The translations under genes and the position numbers were made by a program. Below, piece by piece: positions 1 to 13,500 of a stretch of 64,000 nucleotides of DNA. Source of the DNA: Owenia fusiformis. Lineage: Eukaryota; Annelida; Polychaeta; Sabellida; Oweniidae. How positions within the stretch are numbered: position 1 is the stretch's first letter; every line of letters begins with the position of its first letter. The notes beneath the pieces were generated by a model. The model had not been told where the DNA came from. It saw only the letters and a program-made list of their open reading frames with translations, and made no database searches. The DNA is taken from NCBI GenBank assembly GCA_903813345.2, contig CAIIXF020000008.1, positions 31,768,867 to 31,832,866 of the forward strand, in the 5' to 3' direction.

Positions 1-165
1 AACACATCTATAAGTGGAGCACCTCTATAATGAAGCACCTCCATAAGTGGAGCACCTCTACAAGTGGAACACTCAATAAATGGAACACATCATAGCCCAG
101 CCTTGATCTTTTGAATCAATAATAATGATCTGTAAGTGGAACACCTCCCAAGTTAAATACAATGT
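1..165. repeat. Degenerate short tandem repeat, pogo/Tigger-MITE-like
   Basis: Repeated variants of AAGTGGAGCACCTC and AAGTGGAACAC occur from the window edge to about 150. The phrase matches the ends of common invertebrate MITEs whose termini read like CAGTAAAACCT followed by GGAACACC units. The element is cut by the window edge, so its family is only suggested. Confidence 0.4.
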
Positions 166-196
166 ATTAGAGGAACCAAATATGTTTCACTAATGC

Positions 197-297
197 CGTG
201 GTCACATTTGCTCCATTTTCAGTAACGGTGCATTCAGTTTTGAACAAAATACTCATTGGTAGGACGCCAGTGAAGATCGGAGAAAATGTGACCACGA
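197..297. mobile_element. Small foldback MITE with GTGGTCACATTTGCTCC ends
   Basis: About 100 bp bounded by CGTGGTCACATTTGCTCC and its near-perfect inverse GGAGAAAATGTGACCACG. A second member with the same interior words lies at 38820-38934 in gene 3 intron 2, which supports a dispersed non-autonomous element. No coding capacity. Confidence 0.6.
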
Positions 298-330
298 CAT
301 TACAAAGGTTTTACTGTGTGTTTGAACCAC

Positions 331-3300
331 TATATATCATTTATCAGCTGTTTAAGATACGAGAATAGATCGTAAATAAATAAAGCTTGAGTATGATGTG
401 ATGTTCAAGGACTGATCTTACGTTGACCAAAGTCTACTCTGCGACACTGACACTCGTGTACCGTATGAACGTGACGCTGAGGCAAAGTTCGAGTCCTATA
501 AAGTCCAAAGTCTTCAGCTCTTCACATTTATTGTAATTAGTTTGTGTCAAGGAAGTTCCAATAAAATTGATAATATGTCATATTTGATCAATTAATTTGT
601 TTTCTCATCCACGAAAGAACACATAGAATTTTGAATCACAGTTTTAAACAGTAGATAAATAAGTAAAAAATTGTCTTTTATGAAAACACTATTTTTGTTT
701 TAATCCACAATTTAAGAGAATATGCTATTAAATAAAGTTGAAGAGCACAAGTCATTGAGACCAATCAAACGCCAAAAGATATCAAAATAGGTAAATTAAT
801 TTTCATAAAATTACAAATCACTGATATAGACAAAGCAAGAGAGTTCAATCACAGAATATGCTTCCAATTAGCTCATATATACATATACAAGGAAATCACG
901 AGAGTCGTTCCCTCCCCATGTATTTCAAGAGTGACAATAGAACACTCGCGTATACGAAATATTTTATTAACATTAAACGAAGAATTATTTGAGATTTTTA
1001 TATGATTTTAATGAGCAATTTTATTATTAGCCAGTTAGATATATTACCAATCTGAAATAAATTACAATTTGGAACAAATTCTCCCACTTAATTTTATTTA
1101 TGAATATATACGTTAATAATGATATGATATAAAAACATTTAGTTAATTCAATCGTATAACTAAGGGTTTAAGTACAGTGTTTTTGCGATCCTAGAATTAA
1201 TATAGGGTTATTAACTTCTTTAGATCTCATGTTTAGGAGTCTTATATCCTAAACAATAACCTGCAAATTGGAACACATCTCAATCTGAACACCTCTCAAT
1301 GTGTGGATTTTTTCGGTCTCAATTTTTAATTTTAATTTGCCAAAGATACCATTTTTAAGACTCTGCAATGTGAACACCTGCCAATCTGAACACTTTTGGC
1401 CAATCCCAGTGGCGTTCGTATTCGATAGGTTTTATTCTTTATTGTACATTGATGTTGGTATTTTCAAAGCCTAGACTTTGATTCCCACCCTAAACACACA
1501 AACGATATGATAACATTTCTATTATATGATTACGGTAAAATCAGGCCATACTGATCACCTGATCTTGTCCCTTACTTAAGCGTTTATTTGACAGTGCAAA
1601 TTATCTTAATTCTATAGTTTATCATTTCAATGATTTATTATCCATCCCAAGGCCAGACACACAGACACGGGAACAAGAGTTCACCCCCTCGCACTCTCTA
1701 CGTATAGATAGAAAAAAGATTACGATTACGATTATACAGTGAGTGGGGGGGGGGGGTTAAATCTTCTTTCTGGGTCTGTGGCCAGACACAAGTGCAGATT
1801 TGAACCCTTGAGTTTAATCATAATAGTGTAGTTGTTTTATATTCTTTGTACCATACTCTTTGGGACGATTGAAGAGATTTATTGTACTATTCTTTATAAG
1901 GAAATAAAGATATCTCGATAAAAAAAAAGATTTATTATGGAGGGGAAGCTACACGTTTTCGTTTTCGAGAGATCTTGTATGTCAACGTGTAGAATTATGG
2001 TCTTATGGGCATTACTTCTCCTCTTCGTAATATTTACTTGCCCAATTTAGTATTAACCTTTGAGGGAAAATGTTGTAAGTAGGCCCCTGGAAAAACAGCT
2101 AAAAGGGGTATTATAATGCACACGTTCACGTGTTATCTCAAAAACGTGTCGCTGAACCTTACTATTGTATTTGATTCTCCCTACTTGAATCTAGATACCC
2201 CCGAAAGGAGGTACTTAGGTGCTGCATAGTCAACTGTAAAATACAAATTGGGCTCATTGTATTGTCAGCAACGCCTTCCTGTGCGTGCATGCTAAGATTC
2301 ATGAATTTTATGCAACATGTTCAAAACTGCTTTAACACCATCTTTAAGAAAACAATGAATCAACCTTTAAGTACCTCTTGCACATCAATTACATTTTAAG
2401 GGTTGATTATATTGTTGAAATATGTTAATAAACTACCCTTCGTAATTAAAAATAATGTATTCTCAAATATTCGTATTTGTCGTACATATGACAATGAGCT
2501 TATTTATTGTGTTTATTTTTCAGTTATGAACTCTTCGTAATCGCCAAAACAGAGATTTATTAGATCACTGTGCCTGTTAAGAGGTCACCTTTGCATTGAT
2601 CTCACAACCAGGTAATATTGTAAACCTTTGGATCCAGGTATTAGATCGGACCATATTTTTGGGACGAATCATTTGTCCTATGATATTGTATGATCGTAAT
2701 GTGATTTACAACAATTTATATGTTAGGCCGCTAAAGGTCATTTGCGTTAAACAGGATTTATTTTTGAAAAATGACCACGATGTGTTTAGAAAGTTTTAAA
2801 ACTATAAATTAAAGTAACAGTTTAAGTTGCAAGGCTTTATCATAAAAGCGTTTCTCGCGCGAGGGTATTAATTGGGACGCATGGTGTACAATAATCACAA
2901 TATTAGCATCCCGAAATACCACCACATCGACTCATATATGATAGCTTTATTCATAGAGAGAATCAGATATAGCGGAGGCAAACATTTTTTTCAATTTTAG
3001 AATATTTCTGGCTCATGTCACCCCTTGTCATGTCTTTTTTCTAAAAATCCCCAAAGTGTACACTTTATATTAGTAAAACTAAAGAGTTTTACAATAATGT
3101 ATTATTTTTCTATGGTTACCATTCTTATTATTTGGTAGAATTTAAACATTTTTCACGCATTATTGCTCTTTGAATCCATTATAGCTTCACCAATTTATGA
3201 CATATTGTGAATCTTTTGGGAGATATTGTATTTGAGATTGTAAAAAATAGATTGGTAGGTAAATTGTACATGTTGCTTGTAACTTTGTCACCCCTAAAGA

Positions 3301-4455
3301 TCTGATTCTACCATTAAATGTCATTAAAGTGCGTTATATATTGCCGTCTTATATATAACTTAGTAAAATGCATTGGAAGATTAATTCAAATCCATTGAAA
3401 GAAAGTTCTGTCACATCCAATAGCAATTTAGAATTGTGACTCAGAGATATTTTATTTTTTGAGACAAGAAAGAGATGAACCATGATGATCGTGTCAGTTT
3501 CTATTAAACGTTTCATGTGGGCCAATCGAATTTCGTGTTCGATGAGCAGTTCCCAATGAAATTCTGAGCGTAGTTTTAATTTTAGCTCCAAAATGGCTAA
3601 AAATGAAAAAAATACAGCGGTCTGTAATTTGTTATGTTGGGCTCTTTTTTGCTTTGTTTCATTTATTCATCGCATGAAATGAAATTGTTACCATGGCATT
3701 ATAGACAATCAAAACAAATACAATGCCAAAATATACAAGTACAATGAATAGTTTCATGTTTAAGCATCTGCCACACCTTCACCAGAAAGCAGGTGTACAT
3801 ATTATGAATCTCACATAAATGATAAATTTCTTTATTTAATGCCCTTTCGCCATCATCTGTGATAAGTAATCAAGAAACAAATAGATGAATAACATATGAT
3901 TTGTTTTGTAATCACGACCAGTCAAATAAACAATCTTGTAATTTTTATTGATTCCACCAACATTCTTAGACGTCTAATAAATTACACCGAAATAATAATA
4001 CTATTGTTTTAGTTAGTTTTAGTTTAATATAGTTTATTTATGTGTCACAAGCAATAATATTAAAATACATTTAAAACATTTTTAAAAACATTGCTTCTAG
4101 CCGATGCCGGCTTATGAGACACCAAATTAGTACATGTGTTGATAACATTCCCCATTATACATGTGAAATTACTAAATGCACAGTAACAGTGATAGAGACC
4201 ATGACTTTTGTACTGGGTTAATTGTTTTTTCCTAGTTAGTCATACAATCGAAGTTGCTATTTCATGACAAGAAGTTTTACTGTGAATTGTTTTATTGACT
4301 GACACTCCAAGAGATCACGGACTTTTGTGTCAGTGGTCAAATGGTCCGACTTTATTATCTTATTTCATTATGAAAGCTCATTCTTATCACTCCAATTCTA
4401 AAGCAATCTATTGAAGAACTGAAGTTGACAGAACCTCCAATAAATCAAAATTCTT
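331..4455. other. Intergenic region upstream of gene 1
   Basis: AT-rich, with no open frame resembling a protein. It holds a Tigger-like relic at about 1261-1435 (CAATCTGAACACC words followed by a GATAGGTTTTA end) and a 12-base G run at 1745-1756. Nothing else was recognised. Any 5' noncoding exon of gene 1 or tail of an upstream gene here is not detectable by eye. Confidence 0.5.
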
Positions 4456-4460
4456 TGACT

Positions 4461-4468
4461 TATAAATA
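4461..4468 (+). promoter_or_regulatory. Candidate TATA box of gene 1
   Basis: TATAAATA lies 130 bp before the gene 1 start codon, with GC-richer sequence (about 4508-4530) between. A start site near 4490 would give a 5' untranslated region of roughly 105 nt without an intron. Position and sequence fit a core promoter, but in DNA this AT-rich such a match can arise by chance. Confidence 0.4.
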
Positions 4469-4597
4469 TTGTTCCCGGATGATCTGTTATCATTATTTCC
4501 GGACATCACACTGACGAGGACGCGGACTATGGTTATCAGGGATTAATCGAGAGCGATTGTTTTTGATTAATTTATTGAAATTAGAAAAATATACAAA

Positions 4598-7500
4598 ATG
4601 TCCGATTACTACACAAACGTTGGGTTTGAACACGATGAGAAAAAACCAAATGGAACTACTCCAAATGGTAAACTACCCGATGTTTCCAAAACGCCAAATG
4701 GTAATGTAGGGAATGGGCACCATTACGAAACATTTGTTAAACCGCACATCGGAGAACATGAACCTGAAACTAAGGATTCATTTGAGATGAAAAGCATGGA
4801 CGAAAAACCAAAGGACTTGGAGAAAGGACAGCTCGATGATGACGAAGTTGATTACTCAGATGCCAACTGCATTACAAGAGGAATGAAATTGTTTCAACTC
4901 GGGTTTTCACAGTTTATCACTAATAACTTTAACTTGTTAAGAAATATCTTCATGGGTGTGCTTCTCGTGGGCTATAGCGTCTACTTTGTATTTGCCCTCC
5001 TGTATTCTGTGCAAGGAGCCACGGCCCTTATAGTCATGACCTCGATTGCTGTCTTCTTTATCGTCTATGCCTTCTTACGCGATCACTTTGGGGATACAGT
5101 GAACAGAGTTGTATTTGTCCCACTTGGACGTCTTCTGGATAAACATTGGTTTTGGCTAAAATGGTAAGTATATAAAAATCGACCTACGATACGGTTCATA
5201 GTACCCTGTAAAATCGATCATTGTGAATGGTTAAATAGGTACAGCATATAAACGATGAATCTTCTTCAAATAGCAATGTCTATTTTTTTTAGTGAAAAGT
5301 GTTCCTCTATTTAGCGAGAAAAAAGGCAAAGTAATTGTCCCAGTCCTTGAAATAAATCTGGAAGTTTCAAAATTTCCCAAATTGTATTTTGTAAGGAGAA
5401 AATGTAAAGGTTATTCAACTTGAAAATGTTTTGAAGGGTTCAGGAAAATTATTATCCTTTTCACTTGCATTACTCAATTTAGCATGATCTGGAGTAATGA
5501 GACAATGGAAAAAATAGAAAACTTGAGGAATTTCCATCGTTGAAAATTTGTTTAATACATCGATCGTACAAGTGCACGTTTCAGGGGACTGTCATATCAT
5601 ATCTGATTAAATCATATCACATATCATATCAGCATTTTCGTCTCTAATATTTTACGCTGCATATTCACGAAGAATAAATAATTCAGAGAATCACACCCGG
5701 TGATCGTGAATATGGGACGGAGGGGGGGGGGGAGCAGGCAATTTCTGCTAGGAAATTCAACAAATCTGGAAGATTTATTTTTTCAAGAAAAAGTTTACTA
5801 TTGAATTGCTAAATGGATAGGCACACGGTATGGAAGAATATGTTAGGGGAGGGGACGGAGGGGGGAGCAATATGTATATAAGACATGATTAGAGATGTTT
5901 CGCGACTTTAAGTCCTTTTACTCCAAATGTCCCCATTTTTCAGTCTCCAGGGGTATATCATCCAGTTTCTTACTAAGTTAATGAGTTAATTTTTCAAATA
6001 CAAGAATTCGTGTGAAGTTGTTTCACTTTATAGAATTATTACTCCCCCCCTCCGTCCCCTCCCCCCCTCCGTCCCATTTTAATTATTTTCGATTATTTTT
6101 TATTTTACGTATGGAAACTTATTTTATAAATTCAGCAATGACATTAATTTAGTTATGATAACATCACTTACAAGTATTTATTACAGGTCGTGTAGTCCAT
6201 TGTTGCTTGATTTATAGCAAAACTTTGACTTTTGCACGTTGGTTGCGTTGCGCCTTTTTTAATAGATCTTATATCTTAAAAGAGTATCGGTTGAAAAATA
6301 ATCCTAGAATACCTAACATATTTTATCATACCGTGCGCTTATTCAATTTGCAATTCAATCGTAAACTCTGTCTTGAAAAAATAATTTTACCAGATTTGTT
6401 GAATTTTCTAGCGGAAATTGCCTGCTCCCCCCCTCCGTCCCATTTTCACGATCACCGGATGTGAGAATATGCAGTGTAGAAAAAATTTACATTCGTTTGT
6501 AAAATATTAATTGAAATGAGATTCAAATGTTTTCCTTGCATTGCTTTTAAAGATAAATGTGAAATTGATATGTTGACTAGAAGTTATCTTCAATGAAAAA
6601 GTGAGTTTTTGACAGAAACGATCAAAAATCGTTGTCATGACGACGAATGACAATAATATAAAATTAATTATATGAAATAAAAAAAATTTCAGGTCGGATA
6701 TATGTCTTTATGAAATCATTGATTTAGTCAACATATAAATATTAGAATCCATATTTTTAGGATAGTTTACCTGGCGCTACTGGCGGGTCTGATTACGTAT
6801 CTGGCTGTAGAATGCATCAAACGTTGGGAACAACTTATCCCCGTTGGTGGAGTTGCCCTCATTATATTCCTTGAGTTTCTGTTCTCAAAGCACCCACATA
6901 AGGTAAAATATATTTATAGAAAACACTGACGGTAAAATAGAAAATACATAAGGTAATATATATTTATAGAAAACACATGAGGTAAAATATGTTTATAGAA
7001 AACACATAAGGTAAAATATATTTATCGAAAACACATAAGGTAAAATATATTTATAGAAAAAACATAAGGTAAATATATTTATAGAATACAAGTGCGTGAT
7101 ACAGGGGTTGCCATTTTAGTAAAGGGTGTAAATACGTTTCTGTGCTTGATACAGGGTATATTTAATGGAAAAGGTTAAATTATGATGTTGAATTATTGGT
7201 GTCTATCATATATTTAAGAACTGCCATCTATATATGAATATAAAGTTTAAATAACTAACGTGAACAAAAGATTAATGAGATTCTGATTGTTAGGTTCTGA
7301 GAATGCTGCTGCCATCTTTGAATAAACTCTAAATTATCAATGATATAATTATAATCTATTGTGATAACGAACACCTCCCAATCTGAATGTTTTTAACTGC
7401 ACGGTGGCATTTGGATTAGACAGGTTTTACTGTATGAGTAATAGTAATACTGAAATTCAAAAAAATCTGAAGGCCTAGTCAATCTATTTTGGGAAATATT

Positions 7501-10500
7501 CTCAGCTATTTGAAATGAAGATCAACTTTGTAAGAAGTCTCTATAATTATTTTTTTAATTTATACAATAACATTATACTCAACTTAAGTTCAAATTCCAA
7601 TGCTCTGGCCTTGGCTAATCAAAACAGTTCATTGCAATTGTTTCATCAATTATTATATTATTATATTAATATATCATAATTATTTCACATGCAAATACTG
7701 TACTGCCACTAATATTTGATGCTGTTATCTTTCACAATTTTGCAATTTTGAAATTTTGCGGATATCAATTTTCGCTAATTATAAATTTTTTATAATTTTG
7801 TATCTATTTCTTTCACCATCATATCATTTCTCAAAAAAATTTCCAGCTTATTTGATTAAATGTTTTTAAAACCAAGAAATATGAATGAAACAGTACCTTC
7901 TTACCTTTAATTATTGCTATACCATGTACTTAAAGCCTTTACATGATACCTATCAGCTATCACCTGCTTCAAAAGCATAGGTGAAACTAAACTATTGAAA
8001 TCAAGTGCTCACTTTAAATTTTTTTTATATTTTCTGTTTGGGAAAATCTGTTAGTTATCAGCTGCATTTTTGTCAGTCAAGATTTCTCTTCATCAAACCA
8101 AATCAAATCCAAGGAATGTTTAGTCAAATATCCAGTTGTTCAGGAATCGAACTCAATTCAAAGAATGATTAGTTCCATAGTGTAAACATATACAACTTTG
8201 AACAAAATTGGTATCAGCCATTATGTTACATTAAAAAAAAACAGAATGTAAAAGACTTTCATGTAAGCAGGAAATTTCTTGAAAGAATACTAAAGGTTTC
8301 GCAACAGAATTTAGACGGTCATATGTTGAATTGCAGAAATTTTCTGAAAATGTAAGGTGTGTATGTTAGGCCAATGCATTATCTAAAGGAAAAGTACTCA
8401 TACAGATGATAAAAAAAATTGGAGATTGAGACAGGGAAGGTGCAAAGACCCCATCAACATTTTTTTTCAAAAATGTTTTCCTGATTTTCAGTTCCTTCCA
8501 TTTTTTTTTTATAATGTTTTCACATTAATATGTTGCATTTGTAGACAAAGTTAACATACTAAAGAGAAAATATTTTCCTTTTAAGAGTTTATTTGTGTCT
8601 CCAAATGCAACATACTGATGCATAAAACATTTATAAAAATTGAGTAGAAGGGGAAATTTTAAATTCAACGAACATATAGGCCCACTGAGCATTTATTTTG
8701 CACAGGGCCTTTATTAGAAAGAACTCAAAATAAATGCCATTGGCTTTTATTAAGACTAAGAGGGAAATTGAAAACATTTTTCCAAGGGGACAGGCATTTA
8801 TTAAGAGGGAAAATAGCTTTCCCAAGCCAGTGGGTGTTTATTTCGAGGAGTATTATCAATCGAAGAGTTGACACATGGCCTTCATATACTCATGCAATAG
8901 TATCTATCATCTCTGATTGCACACTTCTGTTTTACCTTTCAAGCATTCGATTTGGATTTTGGAATGTCATAAAGCTATGCGGTCAAAAGTAATCTTAATA
9001 CTTTTTAGTGAAAATGCATTTATATTTTTAAAATGCAGAATCTTGCGAATGCAAAATCCTCGAAATCCGATCACCTCCACATCTGAATGTTTTTTTTAAC
9101 TGGTCATGGTGTTTTAACTGGTCATGGTGGCATTTGGATTAGACAGATATTACTGTATAAGTATTAGACAGATATTACTGTATAAGTATAATAGTATTAC
9201 TGGAATTCCAAAAAATCATAACGCCTACAATGCTAGTAATATTAAGTGAAAATGCATTAATATTTTTTCAAAATCAAGAATCTTTCGGATGCAAAAACCT
9301 CGAAATCAGACGTTTAAATTTGAATGTTTTTAATTTGTAGCGGTGGCATTTGGATAAGACAGGTTTTACTGTATAAGTATAATAGACATTAATAGTATTA
9401 CTGGAATTCCAAAAAATCATAAGGCCTATAGCAACAATCATGTGAACTTCAGGTCAAAATTCCAATGCTCCCTTGGCCAATCAAATCAGTTCATTGCATT
9501 TGTTTCATCAATGCTCTCAATATCATAATTATTCCACATGCAAATACTGTACTACCGGTTAATTTGCGAGTTTAAATTTCATGAATTTTGAGAAATACCA
9601 ATTTTGCGGCCATTAAATTTTGCGGATATCAAAGGTTTAACTTCCATTATTCTCTGAATCCTCAAAATTAATTTATCTTATCTACAGTAATTACACCTAC
9701 CCAATATCATATACTTTGGATTAGATTTACAATCTCTAGATCTTAGTCAATGGCATGTTGCACCTCAGCCTTTAATTGGCGATATTCCCGACTATTAATT
9801 TTCGTGATTTTTACACAATCGCGAAAAGCACGAAACTAAATTGCACGCGAAAAATATCGGGAGTACAGTACATTGAAACCATACACTCTTATATTTCATA
9901 AGAATTTGCAATCAAGCCTAACAAATCTATTGGCAAAATATTAGGAGGCCAGCAAATGTACCCATGCTAAAGTGATGAAACTTTAATGAATTTTAATTTT
10001 TGCCTATACTGAGATGTGTTAAACTCTATTTGGGTTAGATTTATTCGGCTACACCCTCTACTTACAGCCTTAACATGCCCCCTATCGGCTATCACCCGCT
10101 TCAAAATCATAACAGGTTCCTTTATATCTTCCTTTATCTTCTGTTTAAGAAAAGCTGTTAGCTATCAGCTGTATTTTTGCCAATCAAGATTTCTCTTCAT
10201 CTGTGAATTACCCAGCGAGAAACCAAAATGGCAATTTTGATGGAAAGACACAAAGTACCAGTCAAAATCTCTGAAGATTTCCGGGCAAACAATGGCAGCT
10301 CTCCCAGTTAGGTTTTAGACTGTCTTCTCATATTTTGTCAATTTTATTCAATTTCAAGTATTGTTTAGAGTTATGCGTTCAACATATTCGAGAAGTCAAT
10401 AGCTATAATAAATCTGCAGATTTTGCTCACATTTATGTAAGCTTTTCTCTTTTGACGGATACTTTGTGTCTTTCCTTGAAATCATGACAGGTGTAACTGA

Positions 10501-13500
10501 TCTACTGAAATCAACTTCAAGTGCTTACTACTATCTCCCAATGTGAGCTACATCAGTGCTTTTTGTTGAGAAAATATGTAAGTTATTAGCCGCTTTTTTG
10601 CCGATCAGGATTTAAATTCTCTTTATCTGTCATGTACCTAGCAAGATTCAGAGATTTTGACTTGTACGTCATGTCTTTCCGTCAAAACTTCCATTTTTGG
10701 TTTCTTGGTAAAAAGTAGCTTCTCAATGTATAATGAGAATTTGCTGTTCGGCACAGAAGCACCTTTTAATTTTTTTCGATTTTCGCAAGGACACTAACAC
10801 AATTTTGAAGCGGTTGATAGGGGGCTCTAAAGGCTGTTCTAACATATCAGTCACAGCCTCTGAAAGAGCTAGATCTAAGGCTCTAGCTTTAGGCTAGTCT
10901 AAGTCCTATAGATCTAGTAGTCTAGGCCTAGAGTCATAGGCATAGGCCCGTAAAAATGTAAAGAAATAAAGCTTACAGCATGTTCTATAAGTGAATATGA
11001 CTCAATGCTATACATGTTCCGGGCCTATGCCTAGTATAGTCCCGCAGGACGAAGAAGATAGAATGTAAAAATCAAATTGAAAATCAAAATAATCGAACGA
11101 AAAAAAATTGAAAAAGTTGAAAATTCGATTTCGATTCAATTTGATTTTCTGCCATTATCATGGAGAGCCCATGGCCATTATAAATGAAATACTGTACTTA
11201 CCAACATGTTTCTCGGATATATATGTTGTTCTTACTTTATCTTCGCCGAAGATCGATGTTTATTTATATATAACAATCGAATAATCGACATAATTCAAAC
11301 TCATCTACGACACAAAAATATATCACTTTCGAAACCATGTAAACTGCTAAGATGACGTCATTTATATCCGGGATTGCTTTGCAAACTCCACACAACAGAC
11401 TGTCCCAGCTTTTCTCCTGCTTTCTCCCGATGCAATTCATACATTACTCGGAGATTACTGTCAAACGTTCCAAGTTTTACAATTTTAGCATGTTTATTAG
11501 GAGGCCCCATCGGGGGGCCTCCTATCAATTTTGTAGATATTATTCTTTATTCTTTATTCTTTATTCTTTATTAGGAGGCCCCCCGGCAGGGGCCTCCTAT
11601 CAATTTTGTAGATATTATTCTTTATTATTCTTTATTAGGAGGCCCCATCGGGGGGCCTCCTATCAATTTTGTAGATATTATTATTATTCTTTATTATTCT
11701 TTATTATTATTTATTCTTCCTCCCTCTTTTTCTCCTACTTCCAACTACCTTTCAACTAGGTACTACATAGTCCTACTAGGGACCTGGGCTGAACTTGGCG
11801 GGAAAGGAATTTTTATCTAGGTCAAGGTCAAAGGTCAAAATCTAGGTCAAATCTAAGTTTTTTTCAAGTTTCTCAAATCCTGACACTACACTTAAATATT
11901 TTTGGCTGAATTTTTGCACACAGATAGATATTAGTATTCTATTAGTCTTAGCCTTTTGCCGTCTAGAGAAATTTTGCCTAGATTTTGAGATATTGAAGGT
12001 CAAAAAAAGGTCAAAAAAGGTCTTTTTTCAACTTGCTTCAAATTGACCAATTTTTTTTTTAAAACTCATCTACAAGTTCTCAGGATTCCAAATCTGACCT
12101 TACTTTTGACCTTTGACCTTTGGTTGATCTTCAGTGACCTCCGAAAGGTAAAAAAGTTGATTTTTCAAATCGATTTTCTGGATTCAAATTTAGGTATATT
12201 TATTCACAAAAGATCTTCTGAGGTCTAAAAAAGTAAAATTTGCAAGGTCAAAGGTCAAGGTCATCAAACGAAATCACAAACTGTGTTTTCTAAGTTTCTC
12301 AAAATTGGAGACTACAAATCAATTTTTTTTACTGAAAGTCAGAATATATATTCCTCTAAAGGTTCTACACATATTAGCAATTGACTATTTATTAAAATTT
12401 TGCTCCAGTTTTGAGATATTAGAACTCAAAAACTGAAAAAAGGTCAAATTTAAAATTTTTCAAGGTCAAATTTCAACTTGCTCTAAATTGACCAAACTTT
12501 TTTTTAAAAAGCATCTACAAGATCTCAGGAACTCAAATCTGACCTTAGTTTTGAACTATGACCTTTAGTTGACCTTCAGTGACCTTCGAAAGGTCAAAAA
12601 AGTTAATTTTTTAAATTGATTTTCTGGATTCAAATTTAGGTTTCTTCAATCAGAAAAGATATACTGAGGTCTAAAAAAGTAAAACCTGTAAGGTCAAAGG
12701 TCAAGGTCATCAAACTAAATCACAAACTGTGTTTGCTAAGTTTCTCAAAGTTTGTGACTACAAATCAATATTTTTGAATTAAAGTCAGGATATATATTCC
12801 TCTAAAGGTTTTACACATAATAACAATTGATTATCTATTAAAATTCTGCACCAGTTTTGAGATATTGGACCTCAAAAACTGAAAAAGGTCTAATGTTGAA
12901 ATTTTTCAAGGTCAAATTTCACATTGCTTCAAATTGACCAAACTTTTTTTTTAAAATCATCTACAAGATGCCTGGAGTTCATATATGTCCTTGTATTTAA
13001 GATTTGACTGGCTGACCTTTAAATGTTCAAAAAAGCCTACGGGGCCTCCGTAAGATTGCTTGCAATCTTCTAGTTATTATTTATTCTTCCTCCCTCTTTT
13101 TCTCCTACTTCCGACTAACTTTCAACTAGCTACTACATAGTCCTACTAGGGACCTGGGCTGAACTTGGTGGGAAAGGAATTGTTATCTAGGTCAAGGTCA
13201 AAGGTCAAAATCTAGGTCAAATCTAAGCTTTTTTTAAGTTTCTCAGATTTCGTCCTCATACTTCATTATTTCTTGCGATGAATTAAAATGTAACTAGATA
13301 TAAGCATTCTCTACAAATTGCTCACTATATGTACGCATTAATTTTTTACCGTTTTTGAGTTATTTGACGTCAAAAATCGGCAAAAATCTGTCATTTTTCA
13401 ACTTGCTTCAAATGAACCAGATTTTTTTTTAAAAATCATCTACAAGATCTCAGGAACTCAAATATGTCCTTACTTTTGACCTCCGACCTTTGGTTGACCT

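Noticed and set aside
3349-3591. 80-codon open frame on the - strand upstream of gene 1
   Set aside because: No recognisable domain, AT-biased composition and no splice context; best taken as chance.
6207-6464. 85-codon open frame in gene 1 intron 1
   Set aside because: It lies inside the foldback MITE and reads through its inverted end.
11352-11759. 135-codon frame with repeated ASYQFCRYY words
   Set aside because: It is produced by the tandem head repeats of the satellite, not by a protein gene.
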